A stretch of DNA of 64,000 nt from G965212025 sp965237985 (GCA_965237985.1 OZ250161.1:186001-250000); one strand, 5' to 3'. Counted from the stretch's first letter, positions 35,985 to 45,699 are shown. The notes: a model not told the origin generated them from the sequence alone. Made by a program: numbers and translations.

Positions 35985-36386
35985 ATGCTCACGCCGTCGG
36001 TACAACGACGGATAGATACTCATCTCGGACAACGCATTCGGACCTTGAGACGTATGCGCAGCGCTACGCTTTTGGATGTGGCGACTTTGCTCAATCGCTC
36101 AGCTCAGCAGGTATCACGCCTCGAAAGCGGGGCCTGTCGGGTTTCGGTGGCGCAGCTTTGCATGATTTCCGTTTGGTATGGCGCCCGTTTGGGGTGGTTT
36201 TTTTACGGTTTGGAAGAAGCGTTTCCGGATTTTGGAAACCAGGTTCGGGAACGTTTGACGGTTTACGATTATCGCGAACGCGAAGAGTCCGAAAAGGCAC
36301 TGCTTACCGCTTTTCGCGCGCTCAAGTCCAGGAATTGCCGCCGGCACTTGGTCAGGCTGGTAGAAGGCCTTGCCAACGAAGTCTAA
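35985..36386 (+). CDS. XRE-family helix-turn-helix transcriptional regulator
   Basis: About 133 residues from the ATG at 35985 (frame open from a GTG at 35946). HTH domain at about residues 12-65: LGQRIRTLRRMRSATLLDVA, TLLNRSAQQVSRLESGACRV, SVAQLCMISVWYG; then a short C-terminal part ending RRHLVRLVEGLANEV. Similar to small SinR/Xre-type regulators. Its last 29 codons and the sequence after it are the first unit of a 201-bp tandem array. Confidence 0.8.
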   Translation: MLTPSVQRRIDTHLGQRIRTLRRMRSATLLDVATLLNRSAQQVSRLESGACRVSVAQLCMISVWYGARLGWFFYGLEEAFPDFGNQVRERLTVYDYREREESEKALLTAFRALKSRNCRRHLVRLVEGLANEV

Positions 36387-37302
36387 GCGGCATTTCGCTG
36401 CCTTCAGGTAGAACCGGCGGAGCCCTCCTGACCGGTCGTGTGCTTCGTGTCGGTTCCCTGTTTTTCGTGCCCTTCCCGGAGTGGAGCCGCGGGGGAGCCA
36501 CTGCTTACTGCTTTTCGCGCGCTCAAGTCCAGGAATTGCCGCCGGCACTTGGTCAGGCTGACAGAAGGCCTTGCCAACGAAGTCTAAGCGGTATTTCGCT
36601 GCCTTCAGGTAGAACCGGCAGAGCCCCCCTGACCGGTCGTGTGCTTCGTGCCGGTTCCCTGTTTTTCGTGCCCTTCTCGGAGTGGAGTTGCTGGGGAGCC
36701 ACTGCTTACTGCTTTTCGCGCGCTCAAGTCCAGGAATTGCCGCCGGCACTTGGTCAGGCTGACAGAAGGCCTTGCCAACGAAGTCTAAGCGGCATTTCGC
36801 TGCCTTCAGGTAGAACCGGCGGAGTCCCCCTGACCGGTCGTGTGCTTCGTGCCGGTTCCCTGTTTTTCGTGCCCTTCTCGGAGTGGAGTTGCTGGGGAGC
36901 CACTGCTTACTGCTTTTCGCGTGCTCAAGTCCAGGAATTGCCGCCGGTACTTGGTCAGGCTGACAGAAGGTCTTGCCAACGAAGTCTAAGCGGCATTTCA
37001 CTGCCTTCAGGTAGAACCGGCGGAGCCCTCCTGACCGGTCGTGTGCTTCGTGCCGGTTCCTCGTTTTTCGTGCCCTTCCCGGAGTGGAGCCGCGGGGGAG
37101 GCACTGCTTACTGCTTTTCGCGCGCTCAAGTCCAGGAGTTGCCGCCGGCACTTGGTCAGGCTGACAGAAGGCCTTGCCAACGAAGTCTAAGCGGCATTTC
37201 ACTGCCTTCAGGTAGAACCGGCGGAGCACCCCTGACCGGTCGTGTGCTTCGTGCCGGTTCCTCGTTTTTCGGACCCTTCCCGGAGTGGAGTTGCAGGGGA
37301 GC
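36298..37302 (+). repeat. Five 201-bp tandem units containing the XRE 3' end
   Basis: Units start with CACTGCTTAC at 36298, 36499, 36700, 36901 and 37102, and the same start recurs at 37303: every spacing is exactly 201 bases. A unit contains the last XRE codons (ALKSRNCRRHLVRLVEGLANEV-like), the TAA stop, and about 120 bases of following sequence ending GGAGTGGAG. Units differ only by substitutions. Because 201 is a multiple of three, two other frames stay open through all units: one on the plus strand (35849-37495) and one on the minus strand (36114-37229), each giving a 67-residue repeat. Confidence 0.97.
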
Positions 37303-37507
37303 CACTGCTTCTGTCAATGGTGTGTCGATGCCAATGTTGCGTGTTTTGGTTGTTCGATCCGGTTTTTGCTTGAGTGTTTTGCCCGCTTGCAGACGGTTTT
37401 CTGTGTTCAGGGGCGAGTCCTGTCAGGGGCGGCGTATGGGTTTGCCGTATTGCCAGACTTTTTGTCTCTGGGAGCCAATGCTTTTGGCACCGTGAGCCAG
37501 ACTGCGG

Positions 37508-40500
37508 ATGGTGAAATACTTTTTTGGTCAAGAAAGTCTGGTCGCCGAGGGAGGGCGGTCGGCACTCCGCCGACGTGGGTTGCCTGCCAATGCACTGTGG
37601 TCTCGTGAGGTTTTTTTCTTGGACTGTGCTCCGGCTATGCCTGCCGTGCATTTCAAACGGCTTGCTGAACTCTTTCGTGCCAACCAGGGTGTTGCCGAAG
37701 ATTTGGAAAAAGAATTTGCCCGGCCTGGGTGCTACCTGGTTCTCCCGCGCGCCGGCTTGATTTCTGCCTGGTCAAGCGGTGCCGGAGATATATGTCGGGT
37801 TGCGCGTTTCAGTGGAGTGCGGCGAGTTGAACGGGGGCTTTTTTACCGCTTTGACCAAGCGGCTTTTGCTCAGGAGGGCGGCGGACAGGGTCAGGTTTCT
37901 GTGGCCGATGTTGAAACCTTTATGGCTGAGCTACACGATCGGATGACTGAAAGAGTCATTCGTGATGCTCAGGAACTGGAGACTTTGTTTGAGAGCACAA
38001 GTCCAGCTGCTTTTTCCGTTGTAACCCTGGGCACTGATTCGGGGCAGGCGGCCGCAGCAATCCGGGCTGCTGCCAAGTGTTTTGGTTTCCAGCTCAGCGT
38101 TGCTCAAATTGCATTTTTGTTGCGGCAATACGCCGCCTTGGGGCGCTCGCCTACCGACTTGGAACTCATGATGTTCGCCCAGGTCAATTCTGAGCATTGT
38201 CGTCACCATGTTTTCAATGCCCGTTGGGATATTGGAGGGGTCGATCCGGGGTTCACGCTGTTTGACCTGATACGTCAAACGCGGGCGCTCTCTCCGTCAA
38301 GAGTGCTTTGTGCTTACGAAGACAACGCTGCCGTTGTAGAAAGTTCGCGAGGGAACTATTGGCAGGTGGCACCAGATACCGGGGTATATGGCAACCAGCC
38401 GGGAGACCTGGTGATGGTGCTCAAGGTCGAAACGCATAATCATCCGACTGCCATTGCTCCTTTCCCTGGCGCGGGAACCGGTGCAGGGGGCGAAATTCGT
38501 GATGAAGCCGCTACCGGGCGCGGTGCCCGTCCCCTCGCTGGTATGTGCGGCTTTATCGTGTCTGATCTGCATTTGCCGGGGCACCCAAGGTCTTGGGAGA
38601 AAGCGAGTTCTGTGCCGCCGTTTTTTGCCGATCCATGCCAGATCATGCTGGAGGGGCCGGTTGGCGCCGCGCGTTTCAATAACGAATTCGGTCGGCCTGG
38701 TCTGGGTGGTTTTTTTCGGACTTTTGAACACCGACAAGGAACAACCTACTGGGGGTATCACAAGCCCGTAATGATCGCCGGCGGCATGGGGACAGCTCCG
38801 GGATTTTCTCCCAAGCGCAAAGTTCTTGAAGACGCTATGGTCGTGGTTTTGGGTGGGCCGGCAATGTTGATTGGTCTGGGCGGCGGGAGTTCGTCTTCAC
38901 AGACTGCGGGGACAAACCGCAGCGAACTGGACTATGCCTCGGTGCAACGGGCGAATGCGGAGATGCAACGGCGTTGTCAGGAAGTCATCGACCGTTGCGT
39001 TGCGTTGGGGGAAGGGAACCCAATATTGGCGATCCATGATGTTGGCGCTGGTGGGCTGGCCAACGCTGTCCCGGAGTTGCTGGCAGAAGGGGGCTGCGGC
39101 GGGACTATCGAGCTTGCCGATGTTCCGAGCGCGGATTTCGGGATGTCGCCGCTTGAGCTCTGGTGCAATGAAGCACAGGAGCGCTATGTGTTGGTCGTTG
39201 TGCGTGAACACTTAGGTCAGCTCTCTGCTTTATGCGAGCGGGAACGTTGCCCGGTGGCGGTTATTGGAGTTGCAAAAAAAAACGCTCCCTTGATCATCCG
39301 CGACCGTCGTTATGGCAACGAGCCGGCGTCTGTTCCAATGGACATGTTGATTGGAAAAGTTCCTGGTGGCTCGAAGGTTGTCAGGTTGCCATCGCTCTCC
39401 TCCTCACGTGTCAATGGGCAGGCCTTTCAGAAGCCGGTGGTGAATCTGGGCGACATTGCGGACGCTGGCCAGGCGCAGACCTCCCCGTCGGCTACTTTTT
39501 CCCCGGCAGATGTGGAGCTTGAAGAAGCAGTAGAGCGCGTGTTGAAGTTTCCGGCTGTGGGGTCCAAAAATTTTCTGATCACGATAGCGGATCGAACGGT
39601 GAGCGGACTGGTTTCTCGTGACCAGCTTGTCGGCCCGTACCAGGTTCCGGTCAGTGACTGTGCTGTGTGTGCCGTGGACTATATTGGTTACGCTGGCCAG
39701 GCGATGGCTATGGGTGAGCGTACACCGGTGGCGGTTTGGAATGCTCCTGCTTCTGGACGTTTGGCCGTTGCGGAGGCCCTGACGAACATTTTTGCGGCCG
39801 ATGTCCCTGCTTTGACGGACATTAGCTTGTCTGCCAATTGGATGGCGGCACAGGGTTACCCGGGTCAGGACGCGGCCTTGTATGAAACTGTCTGTGCAGT
39901 GACAACCGGGCTTTGTTCAAAATTGGGCATTGCGATTCCGATGGGCAAGGACTCACTGTCCATGCGCACCGAGTGGCGGGAACAGGGGAAGCAATATGAA
40001 GTGGTTTCGCCACTGTCACTGGTGGTCACAAGCTTTGCCCCGGTTACAGACGTTCGCAAGACCAGCACCCCTGAACTGTTATGCGATCAGGATACGGTTT
40101 TGTTGCTCATAGATTTTTCGCGCGGAAAAAACCGCCTGGGTGGTTCGGTGCTGGAGCAGGTGTGCAACGTTTTTGGGAATGTCCCCGCTGATCTGGATTG
40201 CCCTGAGGACTTGCAAAAGACGCACGGTTTTCTGCGTCGCCTACGTGCGGCGGGAATGTTGCTTGCCTGTCACGACCGCTCGGACGGCGGGCTTTTTGTC
40301 ACGCTGTGCGAAATGGCGTTTGCTGCACATACCGGCTTGGAGATAGGACTTTCCTGTGAATCCGGTGATGCACCAGGTTTTCTGTTTTCCGAGGAGCCAG
40401 GTCTGGTCATACAGGTTGCGGCCGATGCTTTGCCTCAGGTTGAACAGCTTGCCGCTGAATCTGGTCTTGGCGATTGTTGCCATCAAATTGGGCAACCGAG

Positions 40501-41521
40501 TCATGATCTCGAATTTCGTCTTTTGCTTGCCGGTCGAGCCTGGTCCTGGGACTTGATGCAATTGAAAAAATGGTGGTGGGATACGAGCTATCGCATTCAG
40601 TCTCTGCGCGACGATTCTGTCTGCGCCCGTCAAGAGCGCGATTTTGTGATCCGAAAGGATGCGTACGGATTGCGCCCGAGCTGGCGAAATGATGTTTCTT
40701 CTCGACAGGCTGTTGTCACTCGCAAGGCACCGGGGACCAAGGGCCTGTGCCGTCCGAAGGTGGCTGTTTTTCGTGAACAGGGCGTGAACGGCCAGCGTGA
40801 AATGGCGGCGGCTTTTCATGGTGCGGGTTTCACAGCGGTCGATGTGCACACGAGTGATCTGGCTTCAGGTCGCTGTTCTTTGAAGAGTTTTCATGGGCTG
40901 GCCGCCTGCGGAGGATTTTCCTTCGGAGACGTGCTGGGAGCGGGACGTGGATGGGCGGCCAGTATTCTTTACCATCCGTTGGTGTGCGAGGAGCTGCAAG
41001 CATTTTTTGCGCGCCCTGATACTTTCGGGATAGGGGTCTGTAATGGTTGTCAGATGTTTTCGCAAATCAAGCAACTGATTCCCGGTACGGAGTCTTGGCC
41101 GTGCTTTGTCGGCAACCGGTCAAGGCAGTTTGAAGCCCGCCTCAGCCTGGTAGAAGTGTTGGACACGCGCTCTATTTTTTTTGCGGGGATGGCAAACAGT
41201 TTGCTTATGGTTCCGGTAGCGCATGCCGAGGGTCGGGTTGTTTTTGAAGACGGAGTCCCGGAGGCGCTTGCACACAACACCTGCCTGCGTTATGTGGGTC
41301 ACGCAGATCGGGAAGCGACGGAAAACTATCCGGAGAACCCAAATGGGAGCACGGCTGGCATCACCGGTTTTTGCAATGACGATGGTCGCATCACCATCCT
41401 GATGCCGCACCCGGAGCGGGTTTTCAGAGGAATACAGTTCTCATGGAGACCAAAGGAATGGGAGGATGCAAGTCCTTGGTCGCGGTTTTTTGAAAACGCG
41501 AAACTCTGGCTGGACAACTGA
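37508..41521 (+). CDS. purL: Phosphoribosylformylglycinamidine synthase
   Basis: Large single-chain PurL, 1337 residues. Converts FGAR to FGAM with ATP and glutamine in purine synthesis. Linker and first AIRS-like half: QVNSEHCRHHVFNA, KVETHNHPTAIAPFPGAGTG, GGEIRDEAATGRGARP; second half with GMCGFIVSD and GKDSLSMRTEW; C-terminal glutaminase with GIGVCNGCQMF (catalytic Cys), HAEGR and MPHPERVFR. Complete. ATG at 37508 chosen, a little upstream of the family consensus; it follows the XRE repeat array by about 200 bases. Confidence 0.96.
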   Translation: MVKYFFGQESLVAEGGRSALRRRGLPANALWSREVFFLDCAPAMPAVHFKRLAELFRANQGVAEDLEKEFARPGCYLVLPRAGLISAWSSGAGDICRVARFSGVRRVERGLFYRFDQAAFAQEGGGQGQVSVADVETFMAELHDRMTERVIRDAQELETLFESTSPAAFSVVTLGTDSGQAAAAIRAAAKCFGFQLSVAQIAFLLRQYAALGRSPTDLELMMFAQVNSEHCRHHVFNARWDIGGVDPGFTLFDLIRQTRALSPSRVLCAYEDNAAVVESSRGNYWQVAPDTGVYGNQPGDLVMVLKVETHNHPTAIAPFPGAGTGAGGEIRDEAATGRGARPLAGMCGFIVSDLHLPGHPRSWEKASSVPPFFADPCQIMLEGPVGAARFNNEFGRPGLGGFFRTFEHRQGTTYWGYHKPVMIAGGMGTAPGFSPKRKVLEDAMVVVLGGPAMLIGLGGGSSSSQTAGTNRSELDYASVQRANAEMQRRCQEVIDRCVALGEGNPILAIHDVGAGGLANAVPELLAEGGCGGTIELADVPSADFGMSPLELWCNEAQERYVLVVVREHLGQLSALCERERCPVAVIGVAKKNAPLIIRDRRYGNEPASVPMDMLIGKVPGGSKVVRLPSLSSSRVNGQAFQKPVVNLGDIADAGQAQTSPSATFSPADVELEEAVERVLKFPAVGSKNFLITIADRTVSGLVSRDQLVGPYQVPVSDCAVCAVDYIGYAGQAMAMGERTPVAVWNAPASGRLAVAEALTNIFAADVPALTDISLSANWMAAQGYPGQDAALYETVCAVTTGLCSKLGIAIPMGKDSLSMRTEWREQGKQYEVVSPLSLVVTSFAPVTDVRKTSTPELLCDQDTVLLLIDFSRGKNRLGGSVLEQVCNVFGNVPADLDCPEDLQKTHGFLRRLRAAGMLLACHDRSDGGLFVTLCEMAFAAHTGLEIGLSCESGDAPGFLFSEEPGLVIQVAADALPQVEQLAAESGLGDCCHQIGQPSHDLEFRLLLAGRAWSWDLMQLKKWWWDTSYRIQSLRDDSVCARQERDFVIRKDAYGLRPSWRNDVSSRQAVVTRKAPGTKGLCRPKVAVFREQGVNGQREMAAAFHGAGFTAVDVHTSDLASGRCSLKSFHGLAACGGFSFGDVLGAGRGWAASILYHPLVCEELQAFFARPDTFGIGVCNGCQMFSQIKQLIPGTESWPCFVGNRSRQFEARLSLVEVLDTRSIFFAGMANSLLMVPVAHAEGRVVFEDGVPEALAHNTCLRYVGHADREATENYPENPNGSTAGITGFCNDDGRITILMPHPERVFRGIQFSWRPKEWEDASPWSRFFENAKLWLDN

Positions 41522-42074
41522 GTTGGATGGATTAAATTTTCATTGCAGTAAATATCAGGCCGGGAGTGAAATATCCGCCTGCAGGCAGGTGAAATGATCA
41601 CTGCCAGCGGAATGAAAGCAGAGGAAACGAGTTTCATGGGGTTGGTTCCTGCTCGTGTTGGATGCTTGGGTATCGTTCACAGGGTTGGTTGGTGGATTCC
41701 GGGAATGTTTCTGCCGTGCCGCGACCCGGCCGAGTCTCAGGTTGAGATGCTTGGCATCAACAGAGTTTGCGGCGGGGCTGTCCGAAGCTACGCCGCCCGG
41801 GCGGGATTGGAGCTCGCGTGCCACTTGCTGTCGTTTCAGGTGTCTTCCTGGCGGACGGTCTCGCATACCCCGAGGTGCGTCGGCCCTTAGCCGCTCACGA
41901 GCAATACCTCGGAGCTGGTTGATTCTTGTGCCATTCGCTTTTTTTGGATGATGGTTCCGGCAAGGAAGTTGCGAGATTAAAAGCGGTCATTCCTGTAATG
42001 AGAAAAAGCGGACGCTGTCAGGGCGCTTGCCCAAACGAAAGGTCCACTCTTGTTAATGAAGGAGGGTTCTGAGC
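41522..42074. other. Gene-poor stretch holding one copy of a dispersed repeat
   Basis: No convincing gene. Bases about 41840-41990 resemble 43925-44073 and, in part, 60584-60659 (see repeat entries). Confidence 0.5.
41840..41990 (-). repeat. Dispersed repeat, copy A (decayed 5' end of the 60.6 kb hypothetical gene)
   Basis: Shares CAGGTGT, TGGCGGA-GGTC, CGGAGCTGGTTG, TTGTGCC, TTCC and GCGAG-(A)AAAA blocks in the same order with copy B. On the minus strand it retains ATGGCACAAGAATC, the first codons (MAQES) of the hypothetical gene at 60387-60599. Confidence 0.6.
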
Positions 42075-42080
42075 TATAAT
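42050..42080 (+). promoter_or_regulatory. Promoter of the PPxY protein gene
   Basis: TTGTTA (42050-42055), 19-base spacer, TATAAT (42075-42080). The -10 box covers the upstream ATG at 42079, which argues that translation starts at 42163 instead. Confidence 0.6.
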
Positions 42081-42162
42081 GTGGGGAGTGTGTTTGGGGG
42101 ATGAAACGTTTCCCGGCCCGCTTTTGGATGGGTGGTTTTTTAGCACTTGGGGAGGGGTTGTG

Positions 42163-42819
42163 ATGTCGATTATTACGGATATATTCAACAGATATAAGGG
42201 TTCTTACGCACAGGGTGATGGTCGCGGGTTAGAACCCATGTCCATGACCCCCGAGCAGCTGCAGCAGACATCTCGAAACGAGTTTCGTATTGATGACTAT
42301 AGGATCATCGTTAAGAAGCGTGGCAATAATTTCTACGATCGATGCGTATGTTGGCTTGAGGGCCGCTTTTTTTCCCGCTGGGCGAAACCGCAGGTCACCC
42401 TTGCCAGACAGGTAACCACCAATAATTTCTCTGTTGAAATCATGGAAGCTCTTGCTGAAATGGGCGTTGAAGATCCAGAGAATCACCCGGTGATAAAACG
42501 AATTGAAGGGCGTGCGGCACGGAGGGTGCCCTTACGCTCAAATTTCGTCCGTGAAGTGCTCAAGGAAGTGGCACATATAGTACAAACACACGACATGGAA
42601 CTGTGGGGTGAAGTAGCACCTATGAGCGCCCAGGAGTCATTCAGGTTTGAAGTTACTGACGATGATCCGCCCCTTTACGATGAGTTGGAAGCACTCCCTG
42701 ATGATGAAGGTGGTGAACCACCGCCTGATTATGGTGCTGTAGTGTCGGCTGATGATCCGCCTGCCTATGGGGAAAATGGGACAGGGCGAAACAACGACGA
42801 TGGTCACAACCAAGTATGA
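42163..42819 (+). CDS. Hypothetical protein with three PPxY motifs
   Basis: 218 residues from the ATG at 42163, which has GGGGAGGGG six bases upstream. No family recognised and no signal peptide. The first 150 residues are mixed alpha/beta-like and charged (NEFRIDDYRIIVKKRGNNFY, NFVREVLKEVAHIVQTHDME). The C-terminal 55 residues are acidic and proline-rich with PPLY, PPDY and PPAY in DDDPPLYDEL, GEPPPDYGAV and ADDPPAYGEN. PPxY is the ligand of WW domains, found in eukaryotic adaptors and viral late domains that recruit NEDD4-type ubiquitin ligases; it is rare as a cluster in bacterial cytosolic proteins. A translocated effector is one reading, not shown. Confidence 0.65.
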   Translation: MSIITDIFNRYKGSYAQGDGRGLEPMSMTPEQLQQTSRNEFRIDDYRIIVKKRGNNFYDRCVCWLEGRFFSRWAKPQVTLARQVTTNNFSVEIMEALAEMGVEDPENHPVIKRIEGRAARRVPLRSNFVREVLKEVAHIVQTHDMELWGEVAPMSAQESFRFEVTDDDPPLYDELEALPDDEGGEPPPDYGAVVSADDPPAYGENGTGRNNDDGHNQV

Positions 42820-44093
42820 AGACACTGTTTCCCAGAAGGAATTGTGCTTGAAGGGAGAGAATGCAGGCCGTGATTTTTTCCCGTGATTGCTCGGTTCGGC
42901 AACCTTTATGGAGCGGCGATTTTACTGGCGAAGACGATTTGCCGGGCTTGTCTGATTGTTGCTCGGCGGCGGCGAGGTTGCGCGTGGCGGTGGCACTCCC
43001 CGTGCTCCTCTGGAAAACGCAGTTCGTGACAGACGGGTAGCAGTTGAGATGCGGACCTGAGTTGAGTCTTTCAGGACGATGAGCGACGATGAATTTTCGC
43101 TGAGGTGTGAGGAGAACTGTCTGGGGGCGCCGGAAGATGAATTTGATCGTGCGAGAAATGCGTAAAGAAATGGAGCGACGAACGTAGGTCCCTTTGCCGG
43201 GGGCGACGGGTGGTGCTGGAGGAGAAAGTTGGATCCAAACTTCCTGCTCCACGAAGTGAAAGCCGAGTACAGAAGGCTCTCCGTGTTTCATGACGGACAG
43301 AGCACGCTGACGAAGAGAACAGGGATTGATTTTCAGAGTAATGTGTTTCTGTGCTGGTCCTCTTTTCTCGGCACGGTGGTTTTTCGGTCCCGAAATAGAC
43401 CAGTAGTTTGCTGATTTCAACTTTCTTGACCCCCATATAAAGTGCTCGGAGTTTCGCGTGGGAAGTTCCGGGTATTTGGAACGAAACTCGGGATTTCAAA
43501 CGTCCACAGGGAAGTTTTGATTGAGAATGCTCATGTACTTAGTGGAGACAACATTTGATGATGGCCATCTTCTGCAAGGTGCCACGAGAAGTTGCGGATA
43601 CAGTTGCGGGTCAAGGTTTCGCCGGAATTCTTGAAGCAGCATGCACGATCTCTACCATGATCTGGAATTATGGCAGGTGATTTCTACGAAGGGTACGGCA
43701 AACAGGTGAAGTCCGAAATTGAAAAGCAGCCGCTTGTCATAACCAGGTCTGTGCCAGTGCCGGAAACGCGGCATGGTCTGCCATCCGCCGATGGAATTGC
43801 TCGGTTTTCGCGTCTTTTGTGAACCAGGCCTCTGTCATTCTGGTGCTTCAAGCCTGGTAAAACCTGAGCTTACGCCGTCTGTGGATTGCCTGGGGACGGT
43901 TCGCATGTCGCCTGCCGGCACGTCAGGTGTTCTTGGCGGATGGTCATGTACACCTCTCGGTGACCTTGTTTACTCACGCTTGTGAACAATGCCCGGAGCT
44001 GGTTGTTTTTTGTGCCTTCTTGTTGGCTAAAAATTCCAGTGCGGAAATCGCGAGCTAAAAAAACAGACATCTCTGGAGGCAGAACTGACATGG
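42820..44093. other. Long gene-poor stretch with dispersed-repeat copy B
   Basis: Nearly 1.3 kb. Open frames on both strands (for example 42653-43420 and 43071-43499, minus) lack recognisable domains. At 43642 a short frame starts MHDLYHDLELWQ, reminiscent of four-helix-bundle proteins but it stops after 22 codons. The sequence looks eroded. Confidence 0.45.
43925..44073 (-). repeat. Dispersed repeat, copy B
   Basis: Parallel to copy A at 41840-41990 and, over 44005-44070, to copy C at 60584-60659 (shared GGCTAAA-ATTCCAG, GGAA, AAAA-CAGAC). The start codon region is mutated (GAAGGCACAAAA). Confidence 0.6.
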
Positions 44094-44370
44094 CTACGCT
44101 GGTCGTGCGCGTGGGGGGTTGACGTCTTTAATCGGGGTCAGCTGTTCGGTACGGTGCCACTTTGGTCGCGCGCGCGGTGGGTGACGTCTTTATCAGGGTC
44201 AGCTGTTCGGTACGGTGCCACGCTGGTCGTGCGCGTACGTATAAGGGGGTTTACGTCTTTATTCGGGGTCAGCTGTTTGGTGCGGTGCCACGCTGGTCGT
44301 GCGCGGGTTGACGTGTTTTTTTTTCGCCTAGGTTTCCTGCTGAGAGAACGTTGGTCGTGCGTGCGCGGGG
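44094..44370 (+). repeat. Array of about five degenerate repeats upstream of the alkB promoter
   Basis: TGGTCG-TGCGCG recurs at 44100, 44163, 44224, 44294 and 44352 (spacings 63, 61, 70, 58). Between them the units share TTGACGTCTTTAATCGGGGTC and AGCTGTTCGGTACGGTGCCACGC. Each unit carries a -35-like TTGAC/TTTAC and, in the last, this becomes the TTGACA of the alkB promoter. Confidence 0.85.
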
Positions 44371-44399
44371 TTGACAGCACAGATCCACAGTGCTATAAA
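44371..44399 (+). promoter_or_regulatory. Sigma70-type promoter of alkB
   Basis: TTGACA (44371-44376), exactly 17 bases, TATAAA (44394-44399). Start of transcription expected near 44406, giving a leader of about 70 bases before the ATG at 44477. Confidence 0.8.
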
Positions 44400-44476
44400 G
44401 GTGGGCTGCGCTGTACGGGTGGTCTTGGCGGCGCAAAGGTTTTGGTGTGCACAGACTACCGGAGTAATGGAGAGAA

Positions 44477-45658
44477 ATGAACAGAGTATTGGTGAACGCC
44501 AGGTATTTTTTGGCGCCCCTGCTCATCCTGATTGCGATGTTTGGGGTTGTCTTGGGTGGGGTCTTCAACTGGGTTGGAGTCATCCTGTTGGGAGCGGGCA
44601 TTGTCATTGACACTGTCATGCGCTTTCAGACGTCCGGAGCCGGCTTTGACGGGAGCGGCGAAACAGTCTGCTTCCCAGGCTTGCAGAATACGGTGATGTA
44701 CCTGATGCTGCCGATTTTCGTTCTCTTGCAGCTGGTTTTGGCTTGGCGGGTTCACCAGTATGTTACGGGTGTCGAGGTGACATCGGTTGGCACGTTTTTG
44801 GGGCTGCCGGTCACCAACGGCATTACCGGGGCGGATCTGATTGGAGCGGCTTACTCCATTGGCATATTTGCGGGTATCGGGATCATTTACGGACACGAGC
44901 TGAGTCATACCAAAGGCTTTGGGTTTGTGATTTCTCGCCTGATGATGGGGCTTTCAGCGTCCAGCCATTTTTGCTATGCCCATGTTTACAACCATCACCT
45001 GGAGCTGGGTTCGGAAGATGATCCGGCGACCGCGCCTCGGGGGCGGACGATCTACGGTCATTTGTTTTTGAGCTATTTCGGCCAGTCCAAGTTTCTGTTT
45101 GAAATGGAGCGCAGGCGACTGGAAGCGTTGGGCGTTCCCTTCCTTTCATGGCAAAACCGTTGGATTCGCGGCTTCGCAATGAGCCTGCCATCGCTGTTTC
45201 TGTTCTTTGTTGCTGGTGGTTGGGTCGGTATTGGCTGCCTTGCTATCGTCTGGGTCGTTTCGAATTTTGAGCTGGAGGCGCTGAATTTTCTCGAGCACTA
45301 CGGGCTCATCAGAGTGAAAGGCCAACCCATCGACTACCGTCATTCATGGGATAACTCGACGGCGTTTACGAGCTGGTTCTTCATTGAAATCGGTCGCCAG
45401 GCCGATCACCATGATCGTGGTGAGACGCATTTCTGGGAACTTGAGGAAGTTGGTGCCCCCAACACCCGTTGGGGATATTTCACGACTTTTGCCATGGCGC
45501 TTGTTCCGCCTTTGTGGAAGGCCTACATGCGTAAGAAACTGGCTGCTTGGGACAAGCACTTTGCTTCCCGGGAAGAACAGGTCATTGCGGCAAGAATAAA
45601 CAAGCAGGAAGGTTTCGATGGTGAGCCTGAAGAGGGCGACCTCCTTTCTGCCACTTGA
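44477..45658 (+). CDS. alkB: AlkB-type membrane di-iron monooxygenase (alkane hydroxylase family)
   Basis: 393 residues with about six membrane helices. Histidine boxes in the AlkB order: HELSHT, HVYNHH, the extra LEHYGL motif that distinguishes alkane hydroxylases from fatty acid desaturases (FLEHYGLIR), and ADHH. The second and third boxes differ from classical AlkB (EHxxGHH and QRHSDHHAHP), so substrate range is uncertain: alkane, aryl-methyl or another hydrocarbon. Needs rubredoxin and its reductase, which are not in the window. First gene of a module with a GST-like protein, a small membrane protein, FadL and a DUF4242 protein. RBS GGAGAGA. Confidence 0.85.
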   Translation: MNRVLVNARYFLAPLLILIAMFGVVLGGVFNWVGVILLGAGIVIDTVMRFQTSGAGFDGSGETVCFPGLQNTVMYLMLPIFVLLQLVLAWRVHQYVTGVEVTSVGTFLGLPVTNGITGADLIGAAYSIGIFAGIGIIYGHELSHTKGFGFVISRLMMGLSASSHFCYAHVYNHHLELGSEDDPATAPRGRTIYGHLFLSYFGQSKFLFEMERRRLEALGVPFLSWQNRWIRGFAMSLPSLFLFFVAGGWVGIGCLAIVWVVSNFELEALNFLEHYGLIRVKGQPIDYRHSWDNSTAFTSWFFIEIGRQADHHDRGETHFWELEEVGAPNTRWGYFTTFAMALVPPLWKAYMRKKLAAWDKHFASREEQVIAARINKQEGFDGEPEEGDLLSAT

Positions 45659-45699
45659 GCAAAAAACTCAAAAAGGTTTATTGCGTCTATTTTGATGTA

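Noticed and set aside
36114..37229. 371-codon minus-strand frame through the XRE array as a gene
   Set aside because: Open only because the 201-bp unit is a multiple of three; no ribosome binding site or family. Kept as an observation, not called as a gene.
36298..37302. CRISPR array
   Set aside because: Units are contiguous 201-bp repeats without spacers and contain coding sequence. None of the other arrays has the repeat-spacer pattern either.
35849..37495. 548-codon plus-strand frame over the XRE gene and array
   Set aside because: Overlaps a recognisable XRE gene in another frame and owes its length to the array; unsupported as a gene.
43642..43710. Four-helix-bundle (23S rRNA insertion family) gene start MHDLYHDLELWQ
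   Set aside because: Stops after 22 codons and the continuation does not match the family in any frame.
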